From the NCBI RefSeq assembly GCF_009870125.1, contig NC_046681.1, forward strand, positions 10,429,001 through 10,493,000: DNA of 64,000 nucleotides, read 5' to 3'. This document shows, piece by piece, positions 26,701 through 38,806 of the stretch; within the stretch, counting starts at the first letter, position 1; every line of letters begins with the position of its first letter. A program made the position numbers and the translations under genes. Below the pieces are notes generated by a model. The model worked only from the letters and a program-made list of their open reading frames with translations, was not told where the DNA came from and did not search any database. This DNA comes from Drosophila pseudoobscura. Lineage: Eukaryota; Arthropoda; Insecta; Diptera; Drosophilidae.

Positions 26701-29700
26701 GACCATCGCATTAATAATGAATTAATTAAGTGTCCATTTATTTGTTGGCCTCATTTCGCATGTGACAGTCTGACCGGTTTAATTATTTAGCCAGAAGTAA
26801 CAGTGTGGCCGAAATTTAAAAAAGAGTGGGGGCGACAATTCATAAAGGAAAAAGAAAGAACTGAATTATTTAAAGCAGACAAATGTTTTGGGGAAAGTTT
26901 TAAGGGAAACAGGGTTTGCTAGAAAACTTTCGAGGAAAGCGCTTTGTGATGACTGTACTTAGGATTGGCAGAAATGTCTCTTCGGTAAAGGGGCAGGCAG
27001 ACGGCTGTAAAAGACTATGCCCGAGAGTGCAAAAACAAAATACATTTTAAATGATGAGCGACTATATTAGCACTACAATTTTAATGTATAACTGTTCTTA
27101 AAGACTAAACGTTTTTTTTACAAATATATGCGGAAATATTGAAAGATTTAATACGAGTAGTGAAGAAAACATTTGATAAGGAACGACTTTAATAGTCTAG
27201 AATCTGTATTTTAACTTAAATATTTTGTGTAACTATAATGTTTTACAATAAACAAAACACTTTGAATGCAATTTTACAACGAAAACATTTTCGAATAGTC
27301 TATTTAAATTCAAAGATTGTGGATTACTTCCATGTGAGTAAGGAGCAAAACCCAAACTAAACCAAAAATAAAAGCGCATTTCCTTTATCCTCTTTCTTTT
27401 TTCTTTAAAGTTAAAAAGTTTTTGGTAAACTTTTGGAGAATCACAATAGAAGTTTTCTTTCGAACAAAAGTTTACAGCATATCTGCTCTGAGTTGGTTCT
27501 ACTTTAAGAGCATAGAAATTGAATTTAACCAAAAGATTGTTTAGGAATTGAATGATGAATGAATTTTGCTAATGTGCATTGGATTGTAATCAAGTAAATT
27601 GAATGCAAATGAAATGTGAGGCACATGTGCCAAAAGAAGTGAATGGTAGAGCAAGTTAATGATCTTAAAAAAAATGTCTCAACTGTTTTCTCAAATTTAT
27701 AAACTTAATAATGATTCCATGGTACTTTTTGTGGTGTATAGCCCCCCAAAAGTACAAACTTAAAGACTTAAAAGTCACTCAATTAAAAAAAAACTATTTA
27801 CAATTCAAAATCTGAATGATGAAGGGTAAGAAAATTGATTTGGAATGACTGTTAAGCAGACAGAAAGAAGGAGAAAGGGAAAAGAAACTAATCACACTCT
27901 GAGTGAAGCTAACTGCCACACCGGCCACACCTTGAACGTCGAACACCTCCTCTGCAGCCATTTCCTGTACTCAATTCTCGCGCTAACAAACCAGCCATCC
28001 ATCCATCCATCCGTCTCACATCACATCACACCATGCCGCACCATTACTCGTGCCACATCACATCCCACACACACACACACACTTACCTCCCAGAGTGTGT
28101 GTTAGCCAGTTAAAAATGGACTTTCCATTTGGCTTTCTGCCTCGACTGTCAGTTTCAATAACATGAGAGCCGACACGGAGGACTGTCTGGAAATAGGAGG
28201 ACCAGACGGAGTCCTCCTGATGTGCGTCCTCGTTATGGCAAGCACTAGTCAAAGCAAACCCTGATATCTATCCAACCATTCGTTAAACTTTTGCCCTGAA
28301 TGACAGCTGAAGGAATAGAAACAGGAGTGCTCAATCTCCGCGATTCAATCTCACATTTGACGCATTTCCTTGCTGTACTTCTATCTGTTTTTTTCGACTT
28401 GTATTTCATTAATTATTCAGTTTTTTCAGCATATTTAATGGGGCGCTCTCGCCCCCTCTCTCTGTCTGTGAGTCAGTCATCAAAATTAGGTTTAGAGGAA
28501 TGATGGAAAGGGCATGGGGCAACCTTCTACCTCGTACTCGAACTCGTGCTCGTATCTGTTGTATCTCTCGGGTCTATTGTCGAGTTTTGTCACTGCATTT
28601 GAATTTAAATCGAATGAAAACATTTGCGTAACAATTTGGCAACATGCAGCAGCATCAGCATCAGCAGTCTGCTTCCCTTGGGGCGAGGCATGCCCCGAAT
28701 GGTGGAATGGTTTTGCCTCTCCGTTGTACGGATGATGCCAGGATATACGAGTGGATATACAGATACAGATACTCGCGTACTCGTATACGTACATCCGTAC
28801 AATACGTAATCACCCCAACGCCTTTGCTTATAAATTTTGTGGAAAATTAAAATCAATATCAGTGGGGAGCTGCTGGCTGCTCCCCTCTTGTGACCTGCCC
28901 GCTCACAACAGACGACACGACCCCTTGGCTGCATTTGCAGCACATGCTGTTGCATATTTTATAAATTCAACTGCAAAGTCATTCAATGAAGACAAAGGAT
29001 AAGCGAACATTGTTAGGGATAGACATGTAGTAAGTAGGTGCTACAGAGTGGGGATAATGCTGTTAGTGACAAACGATGTGGCAGCACTGCTCAAACGGAA
29101 ATCCAAGGGAAAACAACCTTTGATTTTAGGCAACACGGACACAGGATTGTCCAAAGGAGGTTAGGAACGTCCTAACTTCAATAAGGAATAACCATCCTTA
29201 GTGGAGAATAAAACAAAGAAATTAAAACCAAAAGAAGACACAGCCCAACGCAAAATTCCAAGGTGAAATTCCATTCAAGAGTAAACCACGTTTCCATAGC
29301 TTCCTCACAAACTAAAATTATTTTCGATTAGCGCTCGAGGTGCCGGGCCAGGACTTCTAATAATTTAGATATGCATTCAATAAACTCAAACAAAGAATAT
29401 GCCAAGAGCCTCAACATCCTATGCAAAAAAGGTAATTAAGTTTCGGGCCATGAAACCACATCGCATCCACTGGCAATTTCCTGCCACTCCGCCGATGGGG
29501 GAGGCCTTAATTGATTTCAATTGGTTATGACTTTGGATACTTATTTGCAGATTAATTGATTTCCTGGATCCACCGAAAGCCAAGGGGACGTCGACTATGG
29601 CTATGACTATGACTATGACTATCATCTAAAGGACTTAACAGAAACCATTCGAGGAACTGTTTAACACCACAGCACACTCCTTTATCATTTGGGTGCCCCC

Positions 29701-29710
29701 TGCATCTCAT

Positions 29711-32700
29711 TTAAGTGCTGCTAGAGTTGGAGCTGATGCTTTGGAGCGAACTATTGGACGATGTCTTCCTGAGGGTCTCGCCTGCCAGGCTGCATAGGTT
29801 CTGGACGAGCACCGAGGATGAGGACATCGACGAACGGTTGGCGAGTGGGGACGAACATTTGGCCGGATTGGAATTAGAGCTGAGTGCTAGACTGCTGTGT
29901 GGGTGGTGCCGCAGCGGTTGCGGCGATGTCGGATTGGAGAGGCCGGATTCATGGATGGGCGACAGTGTGGGCGATCGAGTGCGCATGAAATGCTTCCTCC
30001 GTTGCCTTCGATAGACGTTCCCCAGGCTATGGGGCATCTGTCGACTGTTGGGTGTCAAGTGTTGCTGCTGCTGCTGATGTTGCGGCGGCGGATGATGATG
30101 ATTACTGCTGACAAATCCGAGGGACTCGGCAAGTTCTGCCAACTCCTGACTGGCCTGCGGCATCTTGCGTCGCGTGGGCGGCGGCAATGCCGGTGGCAGG
30201 GTGAGTGTATAGGTTGTCACACTATCATCTCGGATCACGGATGTCGGCAACAGCATTAGCTCCTTCTTGGAGCCACTGGAGGGACTGCTGGTGCTCACCG
30301 ATTCGCTGCTGCTTTCTGCGGAGCTCCGACTCGGAGAACTGCCGGGTGGCGTTGTTGTTGGCGTCGTGGAGGCGACGTAGCCACGTCCTGCCGCCTGCAG
30401 TTGCAACGGACGTATCTGATTCTGTTTGATGGTGCCCCCGCCATGATGCTGATGATGCTCCTTGGCCGCCACGCCGTGGGCTCCTCCTCCATGATGGCGA
30501 CATCGGGGCCTTCTATAGCGTCCCAGGAGGCGCAGCATGTGCCGCAATCGAGAGCTGCGCGGCGGCGTCGTTGTCGTTGTCTTCACAGGCAGTTCCACCT
30601 CCGGATGATCCATGCCCCCATTCAGAGTTCGTATAAATTGTATTGGCAGCTCTTGGGCATTCAGCTTGGCCGCCGCTTCAGCATTCTCGCGCTCTCTGAA
30701 GGTCAGAGCCGCCAGGAGATCATTGGGTACATCGGGACTGTCCGGGACACTGGCACAGCAGTTCCATTTCCTGCGCCAGCGCTGATGTTTGGAGATGTTC
30801 CCTGCCGCCCCATTAGCCGATGCGGAGGAAACACCTGCTTGACTGGACAGAGTCCTCGTGCTGCTGCTTCCCCCCGCACTGCTGGGTGCGCCTGCTGCTG
30901 CTCCTTCACGTCTCAGGCGAAAGGTGCAGAGTGTGCACTGTTCCGTGTACTGCAGATACGTGGCTGGACGCTGGGGTCGCAGCTCTCCAGAGATCAGTGA
31001 GCCCTTGGCCACACTCACGCGACGCTGCAGGGAGCTGGCCGCAAAACTGGAGCAACAATGGAAGCTGCTCAGAGAGTCCTGCAGAGGAGGATGGTGACTG
31101 GTGGCGCTGGTCCGCTCCTCCAGCAGGGAGCAGAGGTAGATGGCCTGCCGCGACTGATGGAACTCCCTGGAGCTGGCACAGCAATGCATCCGCATCGATT
31201 GCTCCGTTTGTCCCGCGCAGAGAGCCGCCTCCTGTTGCTGCTGCTGGTTGGGATGTGGCGCCTTGGAGAAACAGTAGAGCTGCTGACCACCTGGCATCGT
31301 TTTGGACGGATTGTGGGGCTCTGGGAGGGTTGCTGAGAAGTGAACTGTTCCATTTTTGCCCACTCCCACGGCTGTACCCTGCTCCAGCAGCTGTTTGGCT
31401 TTGGCTTCCTGCGCCTGACGATGATTCCTGATGTACTCGTAGGTCGTGAGCCCCAAAAACGAGATGTAGATGTGGAAAAAGCACAGGTGGAGAAGTAATC
31501 CTGCACTCACGGCTGCCAAGAGTCCCAGGACTCCCAGGAGCAGCAGGAATATAGTTTCATTCACGCCTATTCCCCCAACTACGGGTGTGATGGTCTGATT
31601 CGTGGTCATATTGATGCCTGGCTGGGATGTGGCAGTTGCCTCAATCAAAGCCGTGAAATTCTCCAAGAGTGTGGGCAAGGTGGAAATGGTGGAAATGGTA
31701 ATGTTCTCCATTTGCTCATCCATCTGTTGGGGTTCTTCGTCGTCGGGTGGCTGCTCCAGCAGCATCATGGTCCCATTACCAAGGCTTAGAGTGAGATTTA
31801 TGTAGTCCCCGGGCTCCATTTGGTGTCCGGCATCCGGATCGCTGGTGGAACGACACCAGTAGAAGCTCAGCCACTCCGGTTGGATGTAGTAGAAGGCGAT
31901 TTGGGCAATCACCGCGGCCACAATCACCAGTGTGGCCACCACCGCACTGACGACGCACATCAGGAAGGCCACATAGTTCCTCGATCCGATGCAATGATTC
32001 AACCACTTGCAGTGATGGTCGAACTTTCCCACACACTTGTTGCACACCGAACAGTGCTTGGTGCGGCTCGAGGAGGTGCGTATGTTGCACAAATGACACC
32101 GTCCGTTCTCAATCACGTGTCCGTGCTTGGTGCGATCAAACTCCGGGACAATGCGATCGTTGCGATGCACTCGCCGCAGCTCCTTGTCCGCCGGATCCGT
32201 CAGCAGGGCCGTCAAATGTGAGGCAATGTGCACGAGATACAGCCCAGTGATGAGCCCATATAGCGGACCCTGTAGCGGTGCATGAAATGCTGGGATCAAC
32301 ACCCAATAGCTGGCCAAACCGAAGAGCAGCAGGACCAACCATCCAAACAGTTGCAACGGATGCAATGGCAACTGCAGTCCATGGAGGCGTCTACCACGTC
32401 GATGCTGCACGTCCGCAATGTTATTCTGGTAGCTAACCAGCTGGGACAATCGGCACAGGGAGTACCCTCTATTGCTCGTATGGGTTTGGGCACTGTTTGC
32501 TTTGGGCGGCTGGTGGTGGGGCACCTCCACAGATTGTGGCCCAACTGAGTGTACGGGCGGATCTCTGGCAGACGATTGCTTCAGTGCTTCCCCGTTGCTG
32601 GCTTCCGCGAGGCTGGCAGTACTGATGGTTATTATGTGATCCTCCGTCCTAACACCGTTTGCTCCACCGATTGAACCTCCTAGCGCCGGTCCAATGTTTC

Positions 32701-32716
32701 CCGTCGCTTTGGACAT
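29711..32716 (-). CDS. DHHC palmitoyltransferase, ZDHHC1/11-like, with a very long C-terminal tail
   Basis: Single-exon gene of 1001 aa. The first in-frame ATG is at 32716 (MSKATGNIG). Two membrane segments (about residues 122-143 and 152-173) precede the Cys-rich domain, CHLCNIRTSSSRTKHCSVCNKC followed by the catalytic DHHC at about 233-236 in GKFDHHCKWLNHCIGSRNY. A third membrane segment follows at about 250-275, then a long luminal loop with many Asn/Thr (possible N-glycosylation). The fourth membrane segment leads into the conserved TTYE motif. These enzymes attach palmitate to protein cysteines, usually at Golgi or plasma membranes. The C-terminal half is low complexity, rich in Ser, His, Gln and Gly, and probably disordered. 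D. melanogaster CG17075 may be the ortholog, from memory only. Confidence 0.9.
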   Translation of the reverse strand: MSKATGNIGPALGGSIGGANGVRTEDHIITISTASLAEASNGEALKQSSARDPPVHSVGPQSVEVPHHQPPKANSAQTHTSNRGYSLCRLSQLVSYQNNIADVQHRRGRRLHGLQLPLHPLQLFGWLVLLLFGLASYWVLIPAFHAPLQGPLYGLITGLYLVHIASHLTALLTDPADKELRRVHRNDRIVPEFDRTKHGHVIENGRCHLCNIRTSSSRTKHCSVCNKCVGKFDHHCKWLNHCIGSRNYVAFLMCVVSAVVATLVIVAAVIAQIAFYYIQPEWLSFYWCRSTSDPDAGHQMEPGDYINLTLSLGNGTMMLLEQPPDDEEPQQMDEQMENITISTISTLPTLLENFTALIEATATSQPGINMTTNQTITPVVGGIGVNETIFLLLLGVLGLLAAVSAGLLLHLCFFHIYISFLGLTTYEYIRNHRQAQEAKAKQLLEQGTAVGVGKNGTVHFSATLPEPHNPSKTMPGGQQLYCFSKAPHPNQQQQQEAALCAGQTEQSMRMHCCASSREFHQSRQAIYLCSLLEERTSATSHHPPLQDSLSSFHCCSSFAASSLQRRVSVAKGSLISGELRPQRPATYLQYTEQCTLCTFRLRREGAAAGAPSSAGGSSSTRTLSSQAGVSSASANGAAGNISKHQRWRRKWNCCASVPDSPDVPNDLLAALTFRERENAEAAAKLNAQELPIQFIRTLNGGMDHPEVELPVKTTTTTPPRSSRLRHMLRLLGRYRRPRCRHHGGGAHGVAAKEHHQHHGGGTIKQNQIRPLQLQAAGRGYVASTTPTTTPPGSSPSRSSAESSSESVSTSSPSSGSKKELMLLPTSVIRDDSVTTYTLTLPPALPPPTRRKMPQASQELAELAESLGFVSSNHHHPPPQHQQQQQHLTPNSRQMPHSLGNVYRRQRRKHFMRTRSPTLSPIHESGLSNPTSPQPLRHHPHSSLALSSNSNPAKCSSPLANRSSMSSSSVLVQNLCSLAGETLRKTSSNSSLQSISSNSSST

Positions 32717-35700
32717 TTTGTTGATGGCACCCACGTTGATGATGATGAGTATGAAAATGATGAATGGATGATGAATAGGGATCGTCGGCAATGGAACATT
32801 ACAGTTGGATGCACTTGGCCACGCCCACAACGATTGGTGCAGACCCAAAAACTGTTATTTTTTTTGTAGAATTGGTCGTTTTTTTTCAGTGTCCGTTAAT
32901 TTATGGAATCCTTTTTTTCCGCAGAATCCGTTGTTCAAAATCTGCTTTTGTTGTTTTTAATATTCTACTTTTTTTGGTTTGCTCTTCGTTGTTCCTATCT
33001 CTCTTTCTAGCAGAGTCCGTTGTTTTATTTCTCTTTCTCTCAGAGTCCGTTGTTGTTGTCCGCTGTTGCTATCTTTCTTCCACTCAGTGACGGCTGTTTC
33101 TCTCTCTTTCTCAGACTCCGTTGTTTGTGCTTTCCCTTTTGTTCTGATGTTTCTTCAAATTATGCTTCACTTGTTGTTGTTTTCGTCAAACGGTTATTGT
33201 TGTTTTTTTTGCCGACTCTCTGTTGTTTTTGTATTTTTTTGTTATTGGAAATTGTGAATGGATGGCGCCCTTAACGGTGCATACGTGAGCGTATTTAGCG
33301 GGTTGTGAGTTGTGGGAGGGGGGGGTGGTGGTTACACAGGGAGCAGTGGTTTGTCGCCACCCCCGTTTGTACGGGACTCCTGCTCTATGATTTCTTTCGG
33401 CCCTTTTCGCTTTTGCGTTTTGCTATTTGTTTGGCTCCCACTCACACACACACAATCGCGCGCGCACATATAGAAACACACACACACCCACGGACACTGT
33501 CGCACGCACACACGCAAAAACGGGTGCCGCGCGTCACACAACAACAGCGTTCTTTCCGTTTATACCGTTCAACGGAACGTCTACAGAGATGCAGTGGAGC
33601 CGCTACAAAGAACCGACTTCGGCAATGGACGCGAGACAATTGAGCGCCAGCAACGCCAAAGCTTGAGCGAAAGTCTCGCTCTCTCTTCTCTCGCCGCCAG
33701 CTTTCACAATTGAAAGCGGCTTCTCTGTTAAAACGGGGGGGTAGCAGCCCAGGGAAAATTACTTAAAGGTAGGGCATTATCAGAGATATCTCTTTATCGA
33801 TGAGGACACAAAAAGGGCCAGCAGTGAACGCTAAGAGGATTTATTCGCATGATTTTTATGTATGAACGTTTTTGAAATTATCCAAAGTTGTTCTCTGGTG
33901 CATACATAACATTAAATTATAACATTATTGTTTCCAACAATCGTTCAATGATCTGAAACAATTCAAGAATTTTTTCATAGCACTGCAATTTGAATTTTGA
34001 AACGTTTTAGACCAATATTTTCTAATAATTCGTAATTAATTCGTAACACCTTTCATGAGACTACCTAGAAATATCTCACCTTTTATTAATGCACCCTGGT
34101 TGTTAGTAGCCAACAGAGGAGCGTAAGCCAAAGAGAGCAACAGCAAACGCCATCCCAGCTACAGCTGTCCGAAGTTTTGCCGGTAGCCGTATTCGGTTTT
34201 CGGCTAAAAAAGTTACAAGGGAAGAGATGGGGAATAGTTGTCCCAGCGCTCACTGGGTGGGTGGGGCGTGTTGGTGTGGGGGTGGCTCGGAATGGTGATG
34301 CTTTGTGGCCTTTTTTGAGGGGATGGTGCGTAGAGATATGAGCGTGATCTCTTTAAAGTTATGTTTTCTGATGTTATTTAAATCGTTACAGAATAGCAGA
34401 CATCTACCTAACTTTTCATCACCATTTAGGCCCCATAGCTATGGGAAACACCGTGGCTTCTTCTAAGGGCTTAATTTTCAAAGAAGATTATACGGCATTA
34501 AATCTTCCTAGGATGTAGAGTACACTGTGAAGTACCAATTAATGGCGATTTGTATACATTTAGGTTTCAAATATCAATACCCCCGATAATCTCATCGACA
34601 ATCATCCTGCGTGGGTGGCAGGTGCACTTCCTGACCTTGGGGATGAAAGACCCTGCTCAAATCGGAATACTTGTAATTATTAGCTCGTTAAGCCCCATGC
34701 TCACGCTCTCATCTCTAGCAGCTCTTATCGTTACAGGAAGCCACTATTATATAACGGTAAATGGGACACCGACAGGCCCACTAGAGATTGGCACGCACCT
34801 TTCGGTATGTCTTTTAGATTTTTCTGGGTTTTTTTTTGTTTTGTTTTTGGGATGCCACCGCAGCATCATTTTTTATTTATGGCATCGACGGTTCGCGTGA
34901 GAGTTTGCCATGTGGGGGGAAATGTCAGTGGCCAGGAGCCAGGGTGTTAGATGAAATGGAAAGCACACTCGAGAGCGTATTTGGAGCACGTGCTTGGAGC
35001 AAGCAAGTACTACGTTTTCAGCACTTGGTGTGATTTTATTTACATGAGCGAAAGAGAAAGGCAATATATGTATGTTAGTGCAAGCGAAACAAAAAGAAGA
35101 CAAAAGTTTAAAGAACTATTCAAGGTATATTCAAGAGGAGGGAAGGTTATACACCAAAGATTTTCGCTGTACAAATTTCGCATAAGTGAACAGAATGCTA
35201 CAGATTCGCTACGAATGACCCAAAAGATACCACTCGCCACGAGTGGGTCTACAGTTTTGATTATTTATTGTTCGAAAATTTCCAAAAAGAAATATCAGCT
35301 GTTTTTATCAACTGAAAGACGGATGTAACATCCTAGTGGGACCCCTATCATACGCGAGTGTGAAGGTCCTCTCATGAAACTGCGGTATTGAACAGGTTTC
35401 GGTTGCCTGAAAAGGACTTGTCTTCCGCATCGACATACCTTATATTTAATTTTACTTTGTTTATGGCAATGCAGACATACTGACGCCTGTTTGCCTGACC
35501 GATTGGGTAAATATTTATGCCTGGGATGCCAAACAATCTGATGGGATGCCCAGAATGCAGGAAACGAGGTCACCCCCAACTGAGAGACAGAGACGGAAAC
35601 CGAATCACGGATTTATATAAGCCGCAGACAGACAGATGGTGTAAGTATTGGCGTCTTTGTGCTCTTTGGAGCGCAACTAATAATGGGTCTCGGATTTTTA

Positions 35701-36588
35701 CGGCCATCGTAAAATCGAAATACAAATTACCAAAACAAATAGAGAAATTATACAATAATTTGTGGGGGTGCGTGTATTAATGGAATGATTTAGTTTGTTG
35801 ATTTTGCATATGATAAGTCGAGGGAATTAATGGGAAACGAAATATATAATATTTGCCATATCCTCCGCCATATTTAACATTGAATCCGGTTCAGTAGCAC
35901 ACAATTTATGAACAAAATTGAATGGAATTTTTTTTGTGAATAAATTGAATTTTCTATAGTTTCCGGTTCACAGTTATTGCCTCTTGGCAACGATAAACAA
36001 ACAGGACAAAGACGAACCCCCCACACTGCACTGTCGCTCTCGTCAAGCTCTCTCTGCCGCTCTGCCTCTCTCTGTACCCACAAAGGTAGCTGTAACAAGA
36101 AAAGCTTTGATAAGCAGGAGACCCGACCCCGACCCTAACCACTTCCATTGAACAGTAAAATAAGAGGCAAACAAGCAAAGAACACCACGAGGCACAGGAA
36201 CAACAACAACAACAGTAGCAAACATCAAGAAAAGAAGGCTAGCTTTTGGATGTGGGGAATCTGGGGATACCCTTGAACGGCATTGCTGGTTCAACCGCTC
36301 CCATTCTTCGGCAAGACTAAATTCCAGTCGTTTGTGGTATGTTCAGTGTGTGCGACCCCATTGATCATGGATTTTGTATATCAATACGTTACAAATTTTA
36401 AATCCCCCAAAACGATAGTAGGCAATTCTTTTAAATTTAAAAGTTTCAAAATTTCAGTACAGTAATTTTAAAACTCCATTCGAAAATAAGTATCCTTCGT
36501 ACACACAAAACACATATAAAATAAATGTTACTAGCAGAAAAATAGTATTGAGGAAAAACGCGGAAACGGAACCAAAACGCGCGGCATC
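32717..36588. other. DHHC gene 5' region and intergenic interval
   Basis: The first 550 bp are pyrimidine-rich with a repeated AGAGTCCGTTGTT word (separate entry) and are probably 5' untranslated sequence of the DHHC gene. CA-rich sequence lies at 33440-33520 and a GAGCGAAAGTCTCGCTCTC stretch at about 33664-33684. From 33.7 to 36.6 kb I see AT-rich sequence and short isolated frames only (for example 34951-35328), none supported by family similarity or splice structure. Confidence 0.5.
32886..33130 (-). repeat. Diverged repeat of CAACGGACTCTG upstream of the DHHC start
   Basis: Read on the plus strand, CAGNNTCCGTTGTT recurs at about 32889, 32924, 33012, 33039 and 33112, with a weaker copy (CAGTGACGGCTGTT) near 33087. 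Most copies follow a CTCTTTCTC pyrimidine tract. On the transcribed minus strand this gives spaced AACAACGGACTCTG words in the presumed 5' leader. Confidence 0.6.
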
Positions 36589-38806
36589 ATGATCGATATA
36601 CTGTCTATGCCGCGCCGCAACAATGTGTCGGGCAATGCGGCACTTCTCAAGATGATCAGCAATAAGACTGGTCTGCCGATTAACAGTCTGCCGGGATGGG
36701 AGCTAATTCCTCTCAACTCTAAGCTACCGATGCTTAAGTGTCCCGGTAATCAAGTGATATTTTCCAAAAACAAAATTGGGCAATCGGTGAGTGGAAGATT
36801 TGTGCAACGAATCAACAGCATTGCCAGGGATTCCTGCTTGAGGGATAGTCCTCTATGGCACAAGGGCAACATTCCTAGATTAAACTACTTTTTTACCCTT
36901 CCCTTCATATTTATTTAATTTTCGGTTTATTTGACAGTTCAAAAGCGCCAAACAGGAGTTTGATGCATCGGTGACTGGGGCGGCTATTCCTGAATACAAT
37001 CCCTTGCATGATGCGAATCTGAGGACCTTCTACTCGAACGAACGTAATCTGAAGCGTTTGAGAGAGAACGGCGAGATCACCCAAACGAATGATGTGATTT
37101 GCAATCTGAAGGACTTCAACCATCATCGCCAGGAGCTGCACAAGTCCCAGCTGTACTATGTTCTGCAAGCCTACAAGCGTCGCGAGGCAGAGCAACATGA
37201 TCGCCTGCTGATAGCCAATGCCGAGGCGATCACCAAGCGCGATCACCTCAATCTGGCGGGCCGTCATCAGTGCTACGAGGAGGTGGTGGCCAGGAAGATG
37301 CGCCTGGACATGGAGAAGCACGAGCGCATGGTGCATCTGAACAACCTTACGATGGAGAAGATGAAACGATTGGAGAACCTGACCTCTATGCAGACAATGC
37401 TCTTGGAGCATCGCAAGTTGCTGACAAATATGAGAGTTCAGGCTCACATCAGCCTATGCCACGATCTGCAGAGGAAGTACCTTATCAGACAGAAGAAACT
37501 GTTCCAATTCAAGAAGGATCGCTTCAACAAGAACATGCGTCTGCTGCAGAAGCAGCGAATGATGAAAAACAACGAGGGACAGATACAGTCTTGGCAGAAG
37601 CGTCTCGACGAGCGTATTGCCAATCAGCAACGCCTCCACTTTCTGCTCATGGAAGTTGAGTTAGAACGTGGGATGTTCATTGAGCGGCACAAGGCCAAAT
37701 ACGAGTTGAAATGGAAGCATATCCAGGATCAGATCAGGGAGCGCACCCGCCAGACGATGCTGAAGCGTCAGCCAAAGCGCCGCAAGCGCAAGAAGCCCAA
37801 GCGCGAGAAGCCATCGTTCTGTGAGGAGTACCAGACAACCTTTGATGGCCTGTTGGACAGCGAACTCTGCTATGCCCTCAATGCGGCCATTGCCATGGAG
37901 GGTCATTCGCCGCTGACCTTTGCCCCAGACGATCCCATCTACAAGGCGGCCCAGTACATACTCAACCATATACTGAAGGGCTTCATTGAAGATCTCAGCG
38001 ACGATGAGTGCGCGCTAAAAGTATTAGTTTCACGCATTCGCGAATTCCTCTGCGATGCCAAGAAATATGTGAACTATGTAAGTTTTTAAGGATTCTCCAG
38101 GCAGAGCTTGACAGACCATGATATGAAATCTCCTTACTTACAGAAAGCTTTGCAAATCATTAACTTTGCCAGGGATCATCACAATGCCATAGACTTTGGG
38201 TCAGCGGCGGCAAAGTCCGGCACTCCGCAAAAGAACCCCCGTGCATCGCACGTTTCCTTCTGCGGTGTGGCCAGCACCATTGGCGTGGGCAGCTACGAGA
38301 TTCATCCGTTCGTGGATGTACGTCCTTGTTCGGAGCGTCGGCCCACGCCGGCTGGATCCCTGGCCTCGCTGGTGGTCAGCCAGATTGGCGAGCAGATGAT
38401 CCAAGACAAGGTCCGTTTGCCGCACATGAATCGCAACGAGATTGTCTTCATCGAACACTATCTGGTGAAGTTTAAGCGCGAGCTGCTGGTCGGCCTAGAC
38501 AAGACGGTCTTTTCGGCCATTCAGTGTCACTTTGAGAACCGAACGATGGATATAAGGGAGGAGCTGCTCGAGCTGGATCGCGACTATCTGTACGAACAAA
38601 TAGCCCGCGGCATTCTCAGCCATGCCGCCAATCCACTCAACTACCTGTCGATAATCAAGCTGGCCGTTAGCGTCATGGCCAGTGAGGTCATCTGGGATCT
38701 GCAGCAGACCATGCTCAAGCCAGGCCTAGATCCCCGTGGCCTCAACCATCCTTGCGGCTGCGGCACAGAGCGGGAGCGTGAGCAATTCGCCCTTTGCACG
38801 ACGTAG
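36589..38806 (+). CDS. Unrecognised coiled-coil protein, 666 aa
   Basis: Three exons join in phase 0 with GT-AG introns: 36589-36786, 36938-38077 and 38144-38806. The ATG at 36589 opens with MIDILSMPRRNNVSG, and a second Met lies six codons later. Residues about 85-330 are strongly charged and helical (YSNERNLKRLREN, QAYKRREAEQHDR, a very basic QPKRRKRKKPKREK), so a long coiled coil is likely. The last exon is more globular (VRLPHMNRNEIVFIEHYLVKFKREL) and ends near a Cys-containing tail (NHPCGCGTERERE). No enzyme motif, signal peptide or membrane segment is visible. The composition resembles cytoskeletal or axonemal proteins, but I do not recognise the family. Confidence 0.75.

Larger units (their letters stand above)
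11780..29710. other. About 18 kb region without a convincing gene
   Basis: Between the dihydrouridine synthase start and the DHHC gene end I find no frame with codon structure, splice logic or family similarity. Short open frames (for example 12441-12684, 23852-24358 and 27845-28105) are low-complexity or isolated. There are many simple repeats: CA tracts near 13.7, 22.3 and 28.07 kb, a G run at 14.23, a C run at 19.62, AGTATATAA repeats at 17.86, GGGATG repeats at 20.66, GGGAGT-like repeats at 24.24, poly-T at 23.3-23.6, CATC at 28.0 and GACTAT at 29.6 kb. No tRNA-like cloverleaf was recognised. A cluster of CGAT words lies at 13.36-13.47 kb. The region may hold enhancers or noncoding transcripts, but I cannot show that. 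Confidence 0.55.

Noticed and set aside
30295-32548. Many plus-strand frames over the DHHC gene
   Set aside because: Antisense shadows of a long GC-rich coding exon. The minus frame has the DHHC motif and membrane helices.
34951-35328. 125-codon open frame on the plus strand
   Set aside because: AT-rich, no similarity and no promoter or splice features.
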